DNA of 64,000 nt, taken from Bartonella phoceensis. GTDB lineage: Bacteria > Pseudomonadota > Alphaproteobacteria > Rhizobiales > Rhizobiaceae. The translations under genes were made by a program, and so were the position numbers. The notes beneath the pieces were generated by a model. That model was not told the DNA's origin. It saw nothing but the letters and a program-made list of their open reading frames with translations, and searched no databases. The DNA lies in NCBI RefSeq assembly GCF_902825145.1, contig NZ_CADEAD010000002.1:186001-250000 (forward strand). The letters run 5' to 3'. Positions 30,171 to 39,332 of this stretch are shown here, in pieces. Each line of letters opens with the position of its first letter. The first letter of the stretch is position 1.

Positions 30171-32038
30171 TAAGCTGTTTTAGCCTTTTCACGTCGTTGA
30201 CGTTGAATATATGTAATAATAAGCGATAATGCTGCTGGTGTCATACCATCAATTTTTTGAGCATCCGCAATTGAACGCGGTGATATTTCTTGAATTTTTG
30301 TTTTTAATTCATTTGAAAGACCGGAAATTGACTGAATATCGAGAGAAGAGGGAATTTCCAAACGTTCATCGCGCTGAAGAGCAGCAATATCTTGTGCCTG
30401 TTTATCTAAATAAACTGCGTACTGTGCTTCAATTTCTAAGGATTCAACACTCTTAGAGTCTATAGATTGTAATTGTGGCCAAAAATGTGAAAGACGTTTT
30501 ATAGTCATATGAGGATAAGCAAGAAGATCATAAGCCGAACGCCGAATTCCGTCGTGATTTACTTGTAATCCATATGCAGAAGCTTCATTAGGTGTTAGAA
30601 AAAGTTCCTTACACATTAATCGTGCTTGATTAAGACGTTGTTGTTTTTCTGTATAACAGTCCCACCGTACTTTACTTACAATCCCCCATTGCTGTGCTAA
30701 AGGTGTTAAACGAGCATCAGCATTATCAGATCGTAGAGACAAACGAAATTCAGCACGTGATGTAAACATCCGATAAGGTTCACAAACACCACGTGAGACT
30801 AAATCATCTACCATAACACCAATATAAGCTGTAGAACGACTTATGAGTATTTCCTCTAACTTTCCTACTTTACGGGCAGCATTTAAGCCAGCCAAAAGAC
30901 CTTGTGCTGCAGCCTCCTCATATCCTGTTGTACCATTAATCTGACCAGCTAAAAACAACCCTGTCAAAGAACGTAATTCTAAGGTTTTAGTCAATTGTTG
31001 TGGATTAACAAAATCATATTCAATTGCATAACCAGGTTGTAAAATTTTAGCATTTTCCAATCCTTCAATAGTTTTAAATAAAGAAATTTGTACATCTTCC
31101 GGAAGAGAAGTAGAAAGACCATTTGGGTAAATAGTATCATCATTTAATCCTTCTGGTTCCAAAAAAATCTGATGCCCATCACGTTCACCAAATTTAACAA
31201 TTTTATCTTCAATAGAAGGGCAATAACGTGGTCCTAATCCTTCAATATTTCCAGAATATAAAGCAGATCGATGAATATTTTTACGAATAATTTTATGTGT
31301 TTGTGTATTTGTACGTGTTATCGCACATTCAATTTGTGGCTGTGTAATTTTTTCTGTTAAAAGAGAAAAGGTGGTTGGATCCTCATCTGCTTGCTGTTTT
31401 GGAAGACACTCCCAACGAATTGTTTTTTTACTAAGGCGCGCAGGCGTTCCTGTTTTTAATCTCCCAAGCTTGATGTTATATTCTTTTAAACGTTCAGCAA
31501 GTTGTATACTTGACTGATCCCCCATACGTCCAGCAGCCCATGTTTTATCACCAATATGAATAAAACCGTTCAAAAATGTACCTGTTGTTAAAACAACAGC
31601 ACTAGAACAAATTTTTCCTCTATTTTTTAAAACTACACCTGAAACACAACAGTCTTTAACAATCAGATCAACAGCCTCATCTTCAATAAGAATAAGATTA
31701 TCTTGTTCTTTCAAAAGTTTTTGAATTGCTTCTTTATAGAGTTGCCTATCAGCTTGTGTACGTGGTCCTCTTACTGCTGGCCCTTTACGTCTATTAAGCA
31801 GCCTAAATTGAATTCCAGCAGCGTCTGCTGCGCGTCCCATGAGACCATCCAAAGCATCTATTTCACGCACCAGATGTCCTTTTCCGAGTCCACCAATAGC
31901 AGGATTACACGACATTGTTCCTAGTGCTGTTATTTTATGTGTCACAAGAGCTGTCCGCGCTCCAACACGCGCTGAAGCTGAAGCAGCTTCACAGCCAGCG
32001 TGTCCACCCCCAACAACAATAACATCATATAACTGCAT
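30170..32038 (-). CDS. mnmG: tRNA uridine-5-carboxymethylaminomethyl modification enzyme MnmG
   Basis: 622 residues. [23 protein letters not shown] (4-26) is the FAD loop, [24 protein letters not shown] the MnmG signature, and LKTGTPARL and a central region rich in [20 protein letters not shown] are also typical. With MnmE it installs cmnm5 at the wobble uridine of several tRNAs. It is the middle gene of the mnmE-mnmG-rsmG-parA-parB series. The 109-bp gap to mnmE holds two parS sites. Confidence 0.95.
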   Translation of the reverse strand: MQLYDVIVVGGGHAGCEAASASARVGARTALVTHKITALGTMSCNPAIGGLGKGHLVREIDALDGLMGRAADAAGIQFRLLNRRKGPAVRGPRTQADRQLYKEAIQKLLKEQDNLILIEDEAVDLIVKDCCVSGVVLKNRGKICSSAVVLTTGTFLNGFIHIGDKTWAAGRMGDQSSIQLAERLKEYNIKLGRLKTGTPARLSKKTIRWECLPKQQADEDPTTFSLLTEKITQPQIECAITRTNTQTHKIIRKNIHRSALYSGNIEGLGPRYCPSIEDKIVKFGERDGHQIFLEPEGLNDDTIYPNGLSTSLPEDVQISLFKTIEGLENAKILQPGYAIEYDFVNPQQLTKTLELRSLTGLFLAGQINGTTGYEEAAAQGLLAGLNAARKVGKLEEILISRSTAYIGVMVDDLVSRGVCEPYRMFTSRAEFRLSLRSDNADARLTPLAQQWGIVSKVRWDCYTEKQQRLNQARLMCKELFLTPNEASAYGLQVNHDGIRRSAYDLLAYPHMTIKRLSHFWPQLQSIDSKSVESLEIEAQYAVYLDKQAQDIAALQRDERLEIPSSLDIQSISGLSNELKTKIQEISPRSIADAQKIDGMTPAALSLIITYIQRQRREKAKTA

Positions 32039-32069
32039 CAGAATTTATCCCATAGAGAATCTAATCTCA

Positions 32070-32085
32070 AGTTTCACGTGAAACA
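32070..32085. promoter_or_regulatory. parS site upstream of mnmG
   Basis: AGTTTCACGTGAAACA, identical to the site in rsmG, with a perfect 14-bp palindromic core. It lies in the mnmE-mnmG gap, 46 bp from a second parS copy. Confidence 0.92.
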
Positions 32086-32131
32086 TAATATAAAATACAT
32101 GATCTTTTAAATCTGTCTATGAAATAATCAA

Positions 32132-32147
32132 TGTTTCACGTGAATCA
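32132..32147. promoter_or_regulatory. parS site at the 3' edge of mnmE
   Basis: TGTTTCACGTGAATCA matches the parS palindrome at 15 of 16 positions (one change near the right end). It abuts the mnmE stop codon and is 46 bp from the copy at 32070. Confidence 0.85.
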
Positions 32148-33455
32148 TTATTTTCCTATACAAAATTCTGAAAAAATAATATCAAGCAAATCCTCAACAT
32201 CTACGTCACCTGTAATTTTCCCAAGAAAATCACAAGCACGACGAAGATGTTCTGCACGTAAACTTAAATCAAGAGAATTATAACGCACAGAAGCCTCAAT
32301 TTCTTTAACAGCCTCTTTTAATAACTGAAGTTGCCTTTTACGTGCTGTAACGAGATTTCCAATTTCAGCAGCACGACGTAAACAAAATGACTCAAGTTCT
32401 TTAATAAAACAGTCGAAATTTAAACCAGTTAATGCTGAAAATTTTATAAACCAATGCGCTTTATTTTCTTCATAAAGATCAAGCTTATTACCAACATGCC
32501 ATATTTCAGCTGATGTTTCTGGTAAATCTACCTCTTGAGGATTTCCTATATCATAAACTAAAATAACTAAATCAGAATCTCTCACATGCTGCTTGGCAAC
32601 TTCTATCCCTAATTGTTCTATTTTATTTTCTGTTTCTCTAAAACCAGCAGTATCTGTTAAAAAAATTGGTAAACCACCGAGAACAAGTCTAATCTCTAAA
32701 GCATCACGGGTTGTACCTGCTTCTTCCGTTACAATAGCAACAGGCCTATTGGCCAAACGATTTATAATGCTTGATTTTCCAGAATTCGGAGCACCCGCGA
32801 TAACAATTTTTAATCCATCACGCAAAATACTCGCGCGTTCTCCTTCATCAATATGTTTTTGAAGAGAAGTACAAAGATTTTCTAAATCTTTCCAAACTTT
32901 GTTAGATACCGAATCGGGGATATCAGTTTCATCAGCAAAATCAAGTTCTGCTTCAATAAAAGCGCGTGCCCTTATAAGTTTATGGCGCCAATTACGATAA
33001 AGTGTTGTTAAACGGCCACTTGTACCCATAACCGCTAAACGACGCTGACTCTCCGTTTCTGCCTCTATTAGATCAGCAAGACCTTCCGCTTGAACAAGAT
33101 CTAATTTTCCTTCCATAAACGCACGACGCGAAAATTCACCTGCTTCTGCAATACGACATCCATAAAATGTAGATAATTCATCAAGAAAACGATTAACAAC
33201 TGCTTTACCTCCATGCAGATGAAATTCTGCACAATCCTCTCCCGTAAAACTATGAGGAGCAGGAAAAAAAACAGTCAAAGCAGAATCTAAAAAACTACCA
33301 TCACGAGCAGTAAGATCCCCATAATGCATAAATCGCGCTTTAGGTAAAGAACCACAAAGCGTTTTAACAATATTCATAACATGAGGACCAGAAAGTCGAA
33401 TGACTGCAACCCCTGAAGGCAACAACCCACTCGAAACAGCAAAGATTGTATCCAC
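32148..33455 (-). CDS. mnmE: tRNA modification GTPase MnmE
   Basis: About 435 residues from the GTG at 33455, giving (M)DTIFAVSSG, the normal MnmE N-terminus; AGGA lies 8 bp upstream. An in-frame TTG at 33473 would add six residues. The N-terminal folate-binding domain has SFTGEDCAEFHLHGG. The G domain has GAPNSGKSSIINRLA and DTAGFRETE. The C-terminus ends in FCIGK with the conserved Cys. It works with MnmG on wobble uridine. G4 appears as GNKLDLYE, a usual NKxD form. Confidence 0.93.
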   Translation of the reverse strand: MDTIFAVSSGLLPSGVAVIRLSGPHVMNIVKTLCGSLPKARFMHYGDLTARDGSFLDSALTVFFPAPHSFTGEDCAEFHLHGGKAVVNRFLDELSTFYGCRIAEAGEFSRRAFMEGKLDLVQAEGLADLIEAETESQRRLAVMGTSGRLTTLYRNWRHKLIRARAFIEAELDFADETDIPDSVSNKVWKDLENLCTSLQKHIDEGERASILRDGLKIVIAGAPNSGKSSIINRLANRPVAIVTEEAGTTRDALEIRLVLGGLPIFLTDTAGFRETENKIEQLGIEVAKQHVRDSDLVILVYDIGNPQEVDLPETSAEIWHVGNKLDLYEENKAHWFIKFSALTGLNFDCFIKELESFCLRRAAEIGNLVTARKRQLQLLKEAVKEIEASVRYNSLDLSLRAEHLRRACDFLGKITGDVDVEDLLDIIFSEFCIGK

Positions 33456-33488
33456 AGGATGTATCCTAATCAAAAAAACTTAATATTT

Positions 33489-34754
33489 CTATGTATTCAT
33501 TGAATCAAAGAATTCACTGTTATTTTTCGTCTGTTTTAACTTATCAATCAAAAATTCAATAGCATCTGTTACATTCATAGGTGCTAAAATACGACGAAGT
33601 ACAAAAATTTTATGTAAGTCTTGCCGTGCTACTAGAAGTTCTTCCTTACGCGTTCCTGACTTCAAAATATCCATAGCAGGAAAAATACGTTTATCAGCAA
33701 CTTTACGATCAAGAACAATTTCTGAATTACCTGTTCCTTTAAATTCTTCAAAAATAACTTCATCCATACGGCTGCCGGTATCAATCAAAGCCGTTGCAAT
33801 AATTGTTAAAGAACCACCTTCTTCAATGTTGCGAGCTGCACCAAAGAAACGTTTAGGGCGCTGCAAAGCATTTGCATCTACACCACCTGTTAAAACCTTA
33901 CCTGATGAAGGAACGACTGTATTATACGCACGACCCAAACGTGTGATAGAATCAAGAAGAATAACAACATCACGCCCATATTCAACGAGGCGTTTTGCTT
34001 TTTCAATAACCATCTCAGCTACCTGTACATGACGTATAGCTGGTTCATCAAAAGTAGAAGAAACAACCTCTCCTTTTACAGAACGTTGCATGTCAGTGAC
34101 TTCTTCTGGTCGTTCATCAATTAAGAGAACAATAAGATAACATTCAGGATGATTAGTCGTAATAGAATGTGCAATATTTTGAAGTAAAACCGTTTTTCCT
34201 GTACGAGGAGGAGCTACAATTAATCCTCTTTGCCCTTTTCCCAATGGAGATATCAAGTCAATCACTCGTGATGACATATCCTTTTCTGTAGGATCTTGTA
34301 TTTCCATTTGAAAGCGTTCATTTGAATAAAGAGGAGTAAGGTTATCAAAGTGAATTTTATAGCGAATTTTCTCAGGATCTTCAAAATTAATTGTATTAAT
34401 TTTGAGAAGGGCGAAATAACGTTCTCCTTCTTTTGGACTACGTATAGGACCTTCAACGGTATCACCTGTTTTTAAAGAAAAAGATTGAATCTGCGCAGGC
34501 GAAAGATAAATATCATCAGGTCCTGGAAGGTAATTAGCATCGGCAGATCGTAAAAATCCAAATCCATCTTGTAAAACTTCAACAACTCCCTCACCGATAA
34601 TTTCCACATCTTGCAAGGCAAGTTTTTTCAAAATAGCAAACATTAACTCCTGTTTGCGCATTAAAGAAGCATTTTCAACTTCTAATGTTTCAGCAAAAGA
34701 GACAAGTTCAACAGGATTTTTACTTTTAAGTTCTTGTAGTTTCATTTCTTGCAT
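33489..34754 (-). CDS. rho: Transcription termination factor Rho
   Basis: 421 residues. The N-terminal helical part ([22 protein letters not shown]) is followed by a cold-shock-like RNA-binding domain with GFGFLRS (64-70). The RecA-like ATPase part has Walker [12 protein letters not shown] (181-191), [17 protein letters not shown] and [15 protein letters not shown]. The hexameric helicase terminates transcription at Rho-dependent sites. It is the last leftward gene before the predicted origin. An alternative start at the Met four residues in is possible. Confidence 0.96.
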   Translation of the reverse strand: MQEMKLQELKSKNPVELVSFAETLEVENASLMRKQELMFAILKKLALQDVEIIGEGVVEVLQDGFGFLRSADANYLPGPDDIYLSPAQIQSFSLKTGDTVEGPIRSPKEGERYFALLKINTINFEDPEKIRYKIHFDNLTPLYSNERFQMEIQDPTEKDMSSRVIDLISPLGKGQRGLIVAPPRTGKTVLLQNIAHSITTNHPECYLIVLLIDERPEEVTDMQRSVKGEVVSSTFDEPAIRHVQVAEMVIEKAKRLVEYGRDVVILLDSITRLGRAYNTVVPSSGKVLTGGVDANALQRPKRFFGAARNIEEGGSLTIIATALIDTGSRMDEVIFEEFKGTGNSEIVLDRKVADKRIFPAMDILKSGTRKEELLVARQDLHKIFVLRRILAPMNVTDAIEFLIDKLKQTKNNSEFFDSMNT

Positions 34755-35391
34755 GAAATATGCTCTTTAATATATGGGGGATTGTCCTTGAATTAATTTA
34801 TAGAAAAATAAAAGAATGGAACATTCTCGTAAAGAAAAAATATTCTACACTCAATTTTTTTAATCTGCAAGCACCATTTATATGAACTATCTTCGTATAA
34901 TATTTAATTAATTATATGAAAAAATCAATTATGTAAACTTAAACACTAAAAAATGAATAATTTTATAAAACATTTGAATAATATTTAAAGAAAATCACGG
35001 AAAATATCATTTTTTATAAAATAAATATAAACTTATTTTAAATATTCTTACTAGATATGAATCTAGTTTATATCATAAATAAATCAATATCTAAAAATAT
35101 TTTTAAATTAATAAATTTAAAGAGAAAAGGATTATTCTTATTTAAATCTGTGTTTAGTGTGAATTATTTGTTATATTTGACTTATCCTCAATTTTATCCA
35201 CAAAGGAAAAATAAAAAAAATAAATATAACATTATATTAAAGACATTATCCCCGTTTTTTTCTCATAAAAAGAATTCAATTATCACAACCATTCAATCTG
35301 TGCATAATAATCGGGAATTTTTCCTAAATTTTAGTTTTATAAAAATCAACGAGGATATATACACATTTGTTAACAAGGAGTTAAAATTTTT
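34755..35391. other. Predicted replication origin (oriC)
   Basis: This 637-bp gap is visibly more AT-rich than its surroundings. It holds two consensus DnaA boxes (TTATNCACA): TTATCCACA at 35194-35202 on the plus strand and TTATGCACA at 35299-35307 on the minus strand. A one-mismatch box TTATCCTCA lies at 35182-35190. TTATCACAA (35280-35288) recurs inverted at 35390-35398. Genes diverge on both sides. The flanks rho and DUF299-maf-aroE-coaE-dnaQ match the origin neighbourhood of Caulobacter crescentus. A 112-codon frame inside (35057-35395) is Lys/Asn/Ile-rich and judged chance. The boundary is not resolved and activity is inferred. Confidence 0.8.
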
Positions 35392-36213
35392 GTGATAAAA
35401 AAAAAATTCTTTCATTTGCATATGCTTTCTGATGCAACAGGAGAAACATTAATCTCTGTTGGGAGAGCTGTTGCATCACAGTATACAATGAATCAAGCTA
35501 TAGAGCATATTTATCCGATGATTCGTAATGAAACACAGCTACAAAGAGCTCTTGATGAAATACAACAGGAGCCGGGTATTGTTCTTTACACAATTATTGA
35601 TAAAAAAATTAAACTCCTTCTTAAGAAAAGATGTGAGAAAACAAAAGTTCCTTGTATTGACATATTGCATCCTGTTTTGGATGCTTTTCAGTCGTACCTT
35701 GGTATACCAACAAATTTACGTGTAAGTGCGCAACATGATCTCAATGCAGATTACTTTCGCCGTATTGAAGCATTAGATTTCACAATAGAACATGATGATG
35801 GACAGTCTTCCAATGATTTATCAAATGCAGATGTGATACTTATAGGAATTTCAAGAACCTCTAAAACACCTACTAGTATTTATTTAGCAAATCGCGGAAT
35901 TAAAACAGCTAATATTCCTCTTATTCCGGGTATTGATCTACCAGAAGCTCTTTTCAAAGCAAAAAATACTTTGATCATTGGTTTAATTGCTTCAGTTGAA
36001 AGAATCTCACATATCCGTCAAAATCGCGCATTGGGAGATAGTTTTGCTATTGAAAGTTATACTGACCGTATCAGTATAGCTGAAGAGTTGATTTATACAA
36101 AACGCATTTGCGAACGTTTTGGTTGGCCTGTTATTGATGTTACAAGACGCTCTATTGAAGAGACAGCAGCAGCAATATTTGAACTTTTATCGCGATTCGG
36201 TGAAGGAAAATAA
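35392..36213 (+). CDS. DUF299 kinase/pyrophosphorylase (PEP synthase/PPDK regulatory protein type)
   Basis: 273 residues. IGISRTSKTPTSIYLANRG (151-169) is the P-loop-like motif of the DUF299 family. Members phosphorylate and dephosphorylate PEP synthase or pyruvate phosphate dikinase; the target here is not known. Start is GTG at 35392, preceded by AACAAGGAG about 10 bp upstream, a good ribosome binding site. It is the first gene right of the predicted origin, the position held by gene CC0001 in Caulobacter. It begins a tight series with maf, aroE, coaE and dnaQ. Confidence 0.88.
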   Translation: MIKKKFFHLHMLSDATGETLISVGRAVASQYTMNQAIEHIYPMIRNETQLQRALDEIQQEPGIVLYTIIDKKIKLLLKKRCEKTKVPCIDILHPVLDAFQSYLGIPTNLRVSAQHDLNADYFRRIEALDFTIEHDDGQSSNDLSNADVILIGISRTSKTPTSIYLANRGIKTANIPLIPGIDLPEALFKAKNTLIIGLIASVERISHIRQNRALGDSFAIESYTDRISIAEELIYTKRICERFGWPVIDVTRRSIEETAAAIFELLSRFGEGK

Positions 36214-36225
36214 AAGAAAAATTCC

Positions 36226-36822
36226 ATGGCAGCAAATAAGTTAATACTAGCATCTCTTAGTTTTTATCGTGCACAATTGTTGAAAAAAGCAGGCTTGAGT
36301 TTTTTTATTGAAGAAGCATCTTTTGATGAAAGGGAGGCAGAAAAAACAGGAGGAATAAAGGATCCTAAAGAACTCAGTTGTTTTCTTGCAAGTGCAAAGG
36401 CAAAAAATGTATCCGATCGTTTTCCTAATGCTTTTGTTATTGGTTGTGATCAAGTACTTGATTTAGAGGGAGAAGTTCTTCATAAAGTCACAAGTAAAAA
36501 AGAAGCGCATCAACGTTTATGTGATTTATCAGGAAAAACTCATTTTCTTCATAGTGCGGTAGCTTTATTTCAGAATGGCCAAGAAATTTGGGTAGAAGCT
36601 TTTAGTGCAGATATGTCAGTACGTCTTCTCTCATCAGATTTTATTGAACGTTATTTAGTACGTGTAGGAACAGACGTTTTTAACACTGTAGGAGTATACC
36701 AAATTGAAGGGGAAGGAATCCATCTTTTTGAAAGAATTGACGGGGATTTTTTTACCATTGTTGGTTTACCTTTATTACCCCTATTGATAAAACTGCGCCA
36801 TTTGGGGGTTATTGATGATTAA
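36226..36822 (+). CDS. maf: Maf-family nucleotide pyrophosphatase
   Basis: 198 residues. [19 protein letters not shown] near the N-terminus is close to the Maf signature (LASxSxxR), ASFDERE and ADQVL-like GCDQVLD follow. The family hydrolyses non-canonical or certain canonical nucleoside triphosphates and is linked to septum control. Here the usual SPRR is SFYRA, a mild divergence. The stop overlaps the aroE start by 11 bp, and DUF299 lies 12 bp upstream. Confidence 0.86.
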   Translation: MAANKLILASLSFYRAQLLKKAGLSFFIEEASFDEREAEKTGGIKDPKELSCFLASAKAKNVSDRFPNAFVIGCDQVLDLEGEVLHKVTSKKEAHQRLCDLSGKTHFLHSAVALFQNGQEIWVEAFSADMSVRLLSSDFIERYLVRVGTDVFNTVGVYQIEGEGIHLFERIDGDFFTIVGLPLLPLLIKLRHLGVIDD

Positions 36823-37696
36823 TTTAACAATAAAGTGTCAGCAAACAATCTTCCCACGTGCTTTTGTTATTGGCACTCCTATTCACCATTCAAAATCGCC
36901 AAAAATTCATAATTTTTGGCTTAAACAATATGATCTACAAGGTGAATATTTGGCACAAGAAGTAACACCTGAAGAATTCAGAGATTTTTTCATATCCATA
37001 CAAAAAAGAGGTTTTTGTGGAGGTAATGTTACTTTACCTCATAAACAGAAAGCTTTCCATTTGGTGAAATATAAAGATGATGTAGCAACAATAATTGGTG
37101 CTGTTAATACGCTTTGGTATGAAGGAAATAAACTTTGTGCCACAAACAGTGATGCCTATGGTTTTAGTGCTAGTCTTGATGATTCTGCTCCTGACTGGGG
37201 AGGGGAAACAGCACTTGTTTTTGGTGCGGGCGGTGCTGCACGCGCTGTTCTATATGCCTTAAAAGAACGAGGATTTGAACGTATTTTCTTAGTTAATCGT
37301 ACAAAACAACATGCAGATAATCTAGCGGAACATTTTGGAAAACCTATTGAGGTCCATGATTGGCATAATATACATGAGATACTTCATCAAGCTGATTTAA
37401 TTGTTAATACGACTTCTGTAGGTATAACAAATCTGTGTGAGAAAGAGAGTGCTTCTTTTTTTTGTGATTTTCACCAGGCGAAGACAACAGCATTAGTAAC
37501 AGATGTTGTTTACACGCCATTAATAACGCCCTTTTTACAACAAGCAAAAGCATGTGGTTTAAGAATTGTTGATGGACTTGGTATGCTTTTGCATCAAGCT
37601 GTTCCTGGTTTTGAGCGATGGTTTGGAATAAGGCCACAGGTTACAAAGGCGTTACGAAAAGCAATTTTAGAAGATATAGGTGAAGAAAAGGAATGA
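36812..37696 (+). CDS. aroE: Shikimate dehydrogenase
   Basis: 294 residues. [17 protein letters not shown] is the shikimate-binding motif, [13 protein letters not shown] carries the catalytic Lys, [15 protein letters not shown] is the NADP loop and [13 protein letters not shown] the NADP-specific region. It reduces 3-dehydroshikimate to shikimate. It overlaps maf and coaE (4 bp) and so is within a coupled series. The first two codons are both Met; either may be used. Confidence 0.94.
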   Translation: MMINLTIKCQQTIFPRAFVIGTPIHHSKSPKIHNFWLKQYDLQGEYLAQEVTPEEFRDFFISIQKRGFCGGNVTLPHKQKAFHLVKYKDDVATIIGAVNTLWYEGNKLCATNSDAYGFSASLDDSAPDWGGETALVFGAGGAARAVLYALKERGFERIFLVNRTKQHADNLAEHFGKPIEVHDWHNIHEILHQADLIVNTTSVGITNLCEKESASFFCDFHQAKTTALVTDVVYTPLITPFLQQAKACGLRIVDGLGMLLHQAVPGFERWFGIRPQVTKALRKAILEDIGEEKE

Positions 37697-38280
37697 GAAT
37701 CATAGGGTTGACGGGATCAATTGCCATGGGAAAATCAACAGTTGCTAATTTTTTTAAACAAGCGGGTATTCCCGTTTTTAGTGCTGATGATATAGTACAC
37801 AAACTTTATGAAAGTGAGCCAACTTTGTCTCTTATAGTAGGTGCGTTTCCTAATGTTGTCGAGAATGGTAAAGTTAATCGCCTAAAACTTTCTGAAATTT
37901 TGCTGAATGATAATGAAAAATTACAGACCTTAGAAGAAATAATTCATCCTTTAGTTCGAAAAAAAGAAAAAGAATTTATTGATATGGCGCGCCGACAAGG
38001 AAAAAAATTAGTTGTTCTTGAGATTCCACTTCTTTTTGAAACAAAGAGTGAAAAACGTGTAGACAGTGTGATAGTTGTTTCTGCTCCACGAGCAGTACAA
38101 AAAAAACGCGCAATGATTCGCCAAAATATGAATGAAAAAAAATTTTCTTTTATTAGTGCTAGGCAGATGTCTGATGAAAAAAAACGGGAATATGCTGATT
38201 TTATTATTGATACAGGAAAAGATTTAGAGAATACACGTCAGCAAGTTTTTGATGTGATAAAAAGCCTATTAAAGAATTAA
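37693..38280 (+). CDS. coaE: Dephospho-CoA kinase
   Basis: 195 residues. [18 protein letters not shown] (4-21) contains the P-loop; [12 protein letters not shown] gives the substrate-binding Asp and [11 protein letters not shown] the next signature. It catalyses the last step of CoA synthesis. It overlaps aroE by 4 bp and is followed by dnaQ after 4 bp. Confidence 0.94.
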   Translation: MRIIGLTGSIAMGKSTVANFFKQAGIPVFSADDIVHKLYESEPTLSLIVGAFPNVVENGKVNRLKLSEILLNDNEKLQTLEEIIHPLVRKKEKEFIDMARRQGKKLVVLEIPLLFETKSEKRVDSVIVVSAPRAVQKKRAMIRQNMNEKKFSFISARQMSDEKKREYADFIIDTGKDLENTRQQVFDVIKSLLKN

Positions 38281-38284
38281 GGTA

Positions 38285-38992
38285 ATGCGTGAAATTATTT
38301 TTGATACGGAAACGACAGGTTTAGATAAAGAGAAAGATCGCATAATTGAAATTGGTTGTGTAGAGATGATTAATCGTTATCTTACAGGACGACGATTTCA
38401 TGTTTATTTAAACCCGCAAGGCGTTATTATTCCTGATGAAGTTGTAGCAATTCATGGTTTAACCAATGAACGCTTAAAGAATGAAAAGAACTTTGGTGAT
38501 ATTGCTGATGAATTTTTAGAATTTATCGATGGTGCAACAATGATTGCACATAATGCAAGTTTTGATGTTGGTTTTCTTAATGCAGAATTAGGACGAATAA
38601 ATAAACCACTTATCAGTGTTGATAATATTCTTGATACGCTGGCTATAGCACGGCGTAAATTTCCTATGGGTCCTAATTCTCTTGACATTTTGTGTAAACG
38701 TTTTGGAATTGATAATAGTCATCGTATTCTTCACGGTGCTTTACTTGACGCCGAGATTCTTGCTGATGTTTATATTGAACTCATTGGTGGAAAACAAGGC
38801 GTACTAGGCTTCAATAACAGGGACAATGTTGATAATAATACCTGGAATGATAAAAGTGGTCTCTACCCAGTTAAACTTCGTCCACAGGCATTACCTTCAA
38901 GATTAAGTACGCAAGAAAGAAATATGCATGCTGATTTTATCAATAAAATGGGTGAAAAAGCTCTATGGAACAATTTCAAAATCTCTGAATAG
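38285..38992 (+). CDS. dnaQ: DNA polymerase III epsilon subunit (3'-5' proofreading exonuclease)
   Basis: 235 residues. FDTETTGLD (6-14) is ExoI with both catalytic acidic residues, AHNASFDVGFLNAEL is ExoII, and HGALLDAEILADVY is ExoIII with the DEDDh His and Asp. The C-terminal tail after residue 170 is the polymerase-binding region and variable. It proofreads for the replicative polymerase. It closes the origin-proximal series DUF299-maf-aroE-coaE-dnaQ. In rhizobia secB usually follows on the opposite strand; it is absent here. Confidence 0.93.
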   Translation: MREIIFDTETTGLDKEKDRIIEIGCVEMINRYLTGRRFHVYLNPQGVIIPDEVVAIHGLTNERLKNEKNFGDIADEFLEFIDGATMIAHNASFDVGFLNAELGRINKPLISVDNILDTLAIARRKFPMGPNSLDILCKRFGIDNSHRILHGALLDAEILADVYIELIGGKQGVLGFNNRDNVDNNTWNDKSGLYPVKLRPQALPSRLSTQERNMHADFINKMGEKALWNNFKISE

Positions 38993-39070
38993 TTTATCTC
39001 TCTTTTTCCTGAAAAGATTTTTAAGAATCTGGGAAGAAAAAAATCTTTTAGAATTATTGTTTCCAAAAAT

Positions 39071-39194
39071 ATGGTCGTTGTGGGGAGGGGAACACCACAA
39101 CGACCCTGTCGCTACTAGTACCTCAGCTATCATAGGAGGAGCAAAATGAAAGCTATTATATCCTGTAACAGCAAAGAAAAGCTCTAGGTACTAA
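39071..39194. promoter_or_regulatory. Structured leader-like region with inverted repeats and two mini-frames
   Basis: GGTCGTTGTGG (39073-39083) and CCACAACGACC (39095-39105) form a perfect 11-bp hairpin. A second inverted repeat pairs TAGTACCT (about 39116) with AGGTACTA (about 39186). A Val-rich 15-codon frame (MVVVGRGTPQRPCRY) runs through the first hairpin. A perfect AGGAGG at about 39136 precedes a 13-codon frame (MKAIISCNSKEKL) that ends inside the second repeat. This looks like an attenuator or leader, but the next gene is polA about 140 bp away. It could also be a relict leader of a lost gene. Strand and function are not known. Confidence 0.4.
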
Positions 39195-39332
39195 ACATAG
39201 ATCATAGCGACTCTATGCTTTATGAAAATAAAAAATGGCTTTTTAGGGGCAGTTTGATAAATTTTTAAATAAGAGTGAAAAAATATATAAAAGCAAATTA
39301 TTTTTTGAATGAAATGGAGAAATGAAATTGTC

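Noticed and set aside
35057-35395. 112-codon plus-strand frame in the predicted origin
   Set aside because: Composition is Lys/Asn/Ile/Phe-rich as expected of AT-rich chance frames, there is no ribosome binding site or family, and it covers the DnaA boxes.
39171-39260. Possible additional tRNA or small stable RNA before polA
   Set aside because: No cloverleaf or T-arm could be formed; only the inverted repeats reported above are supported.
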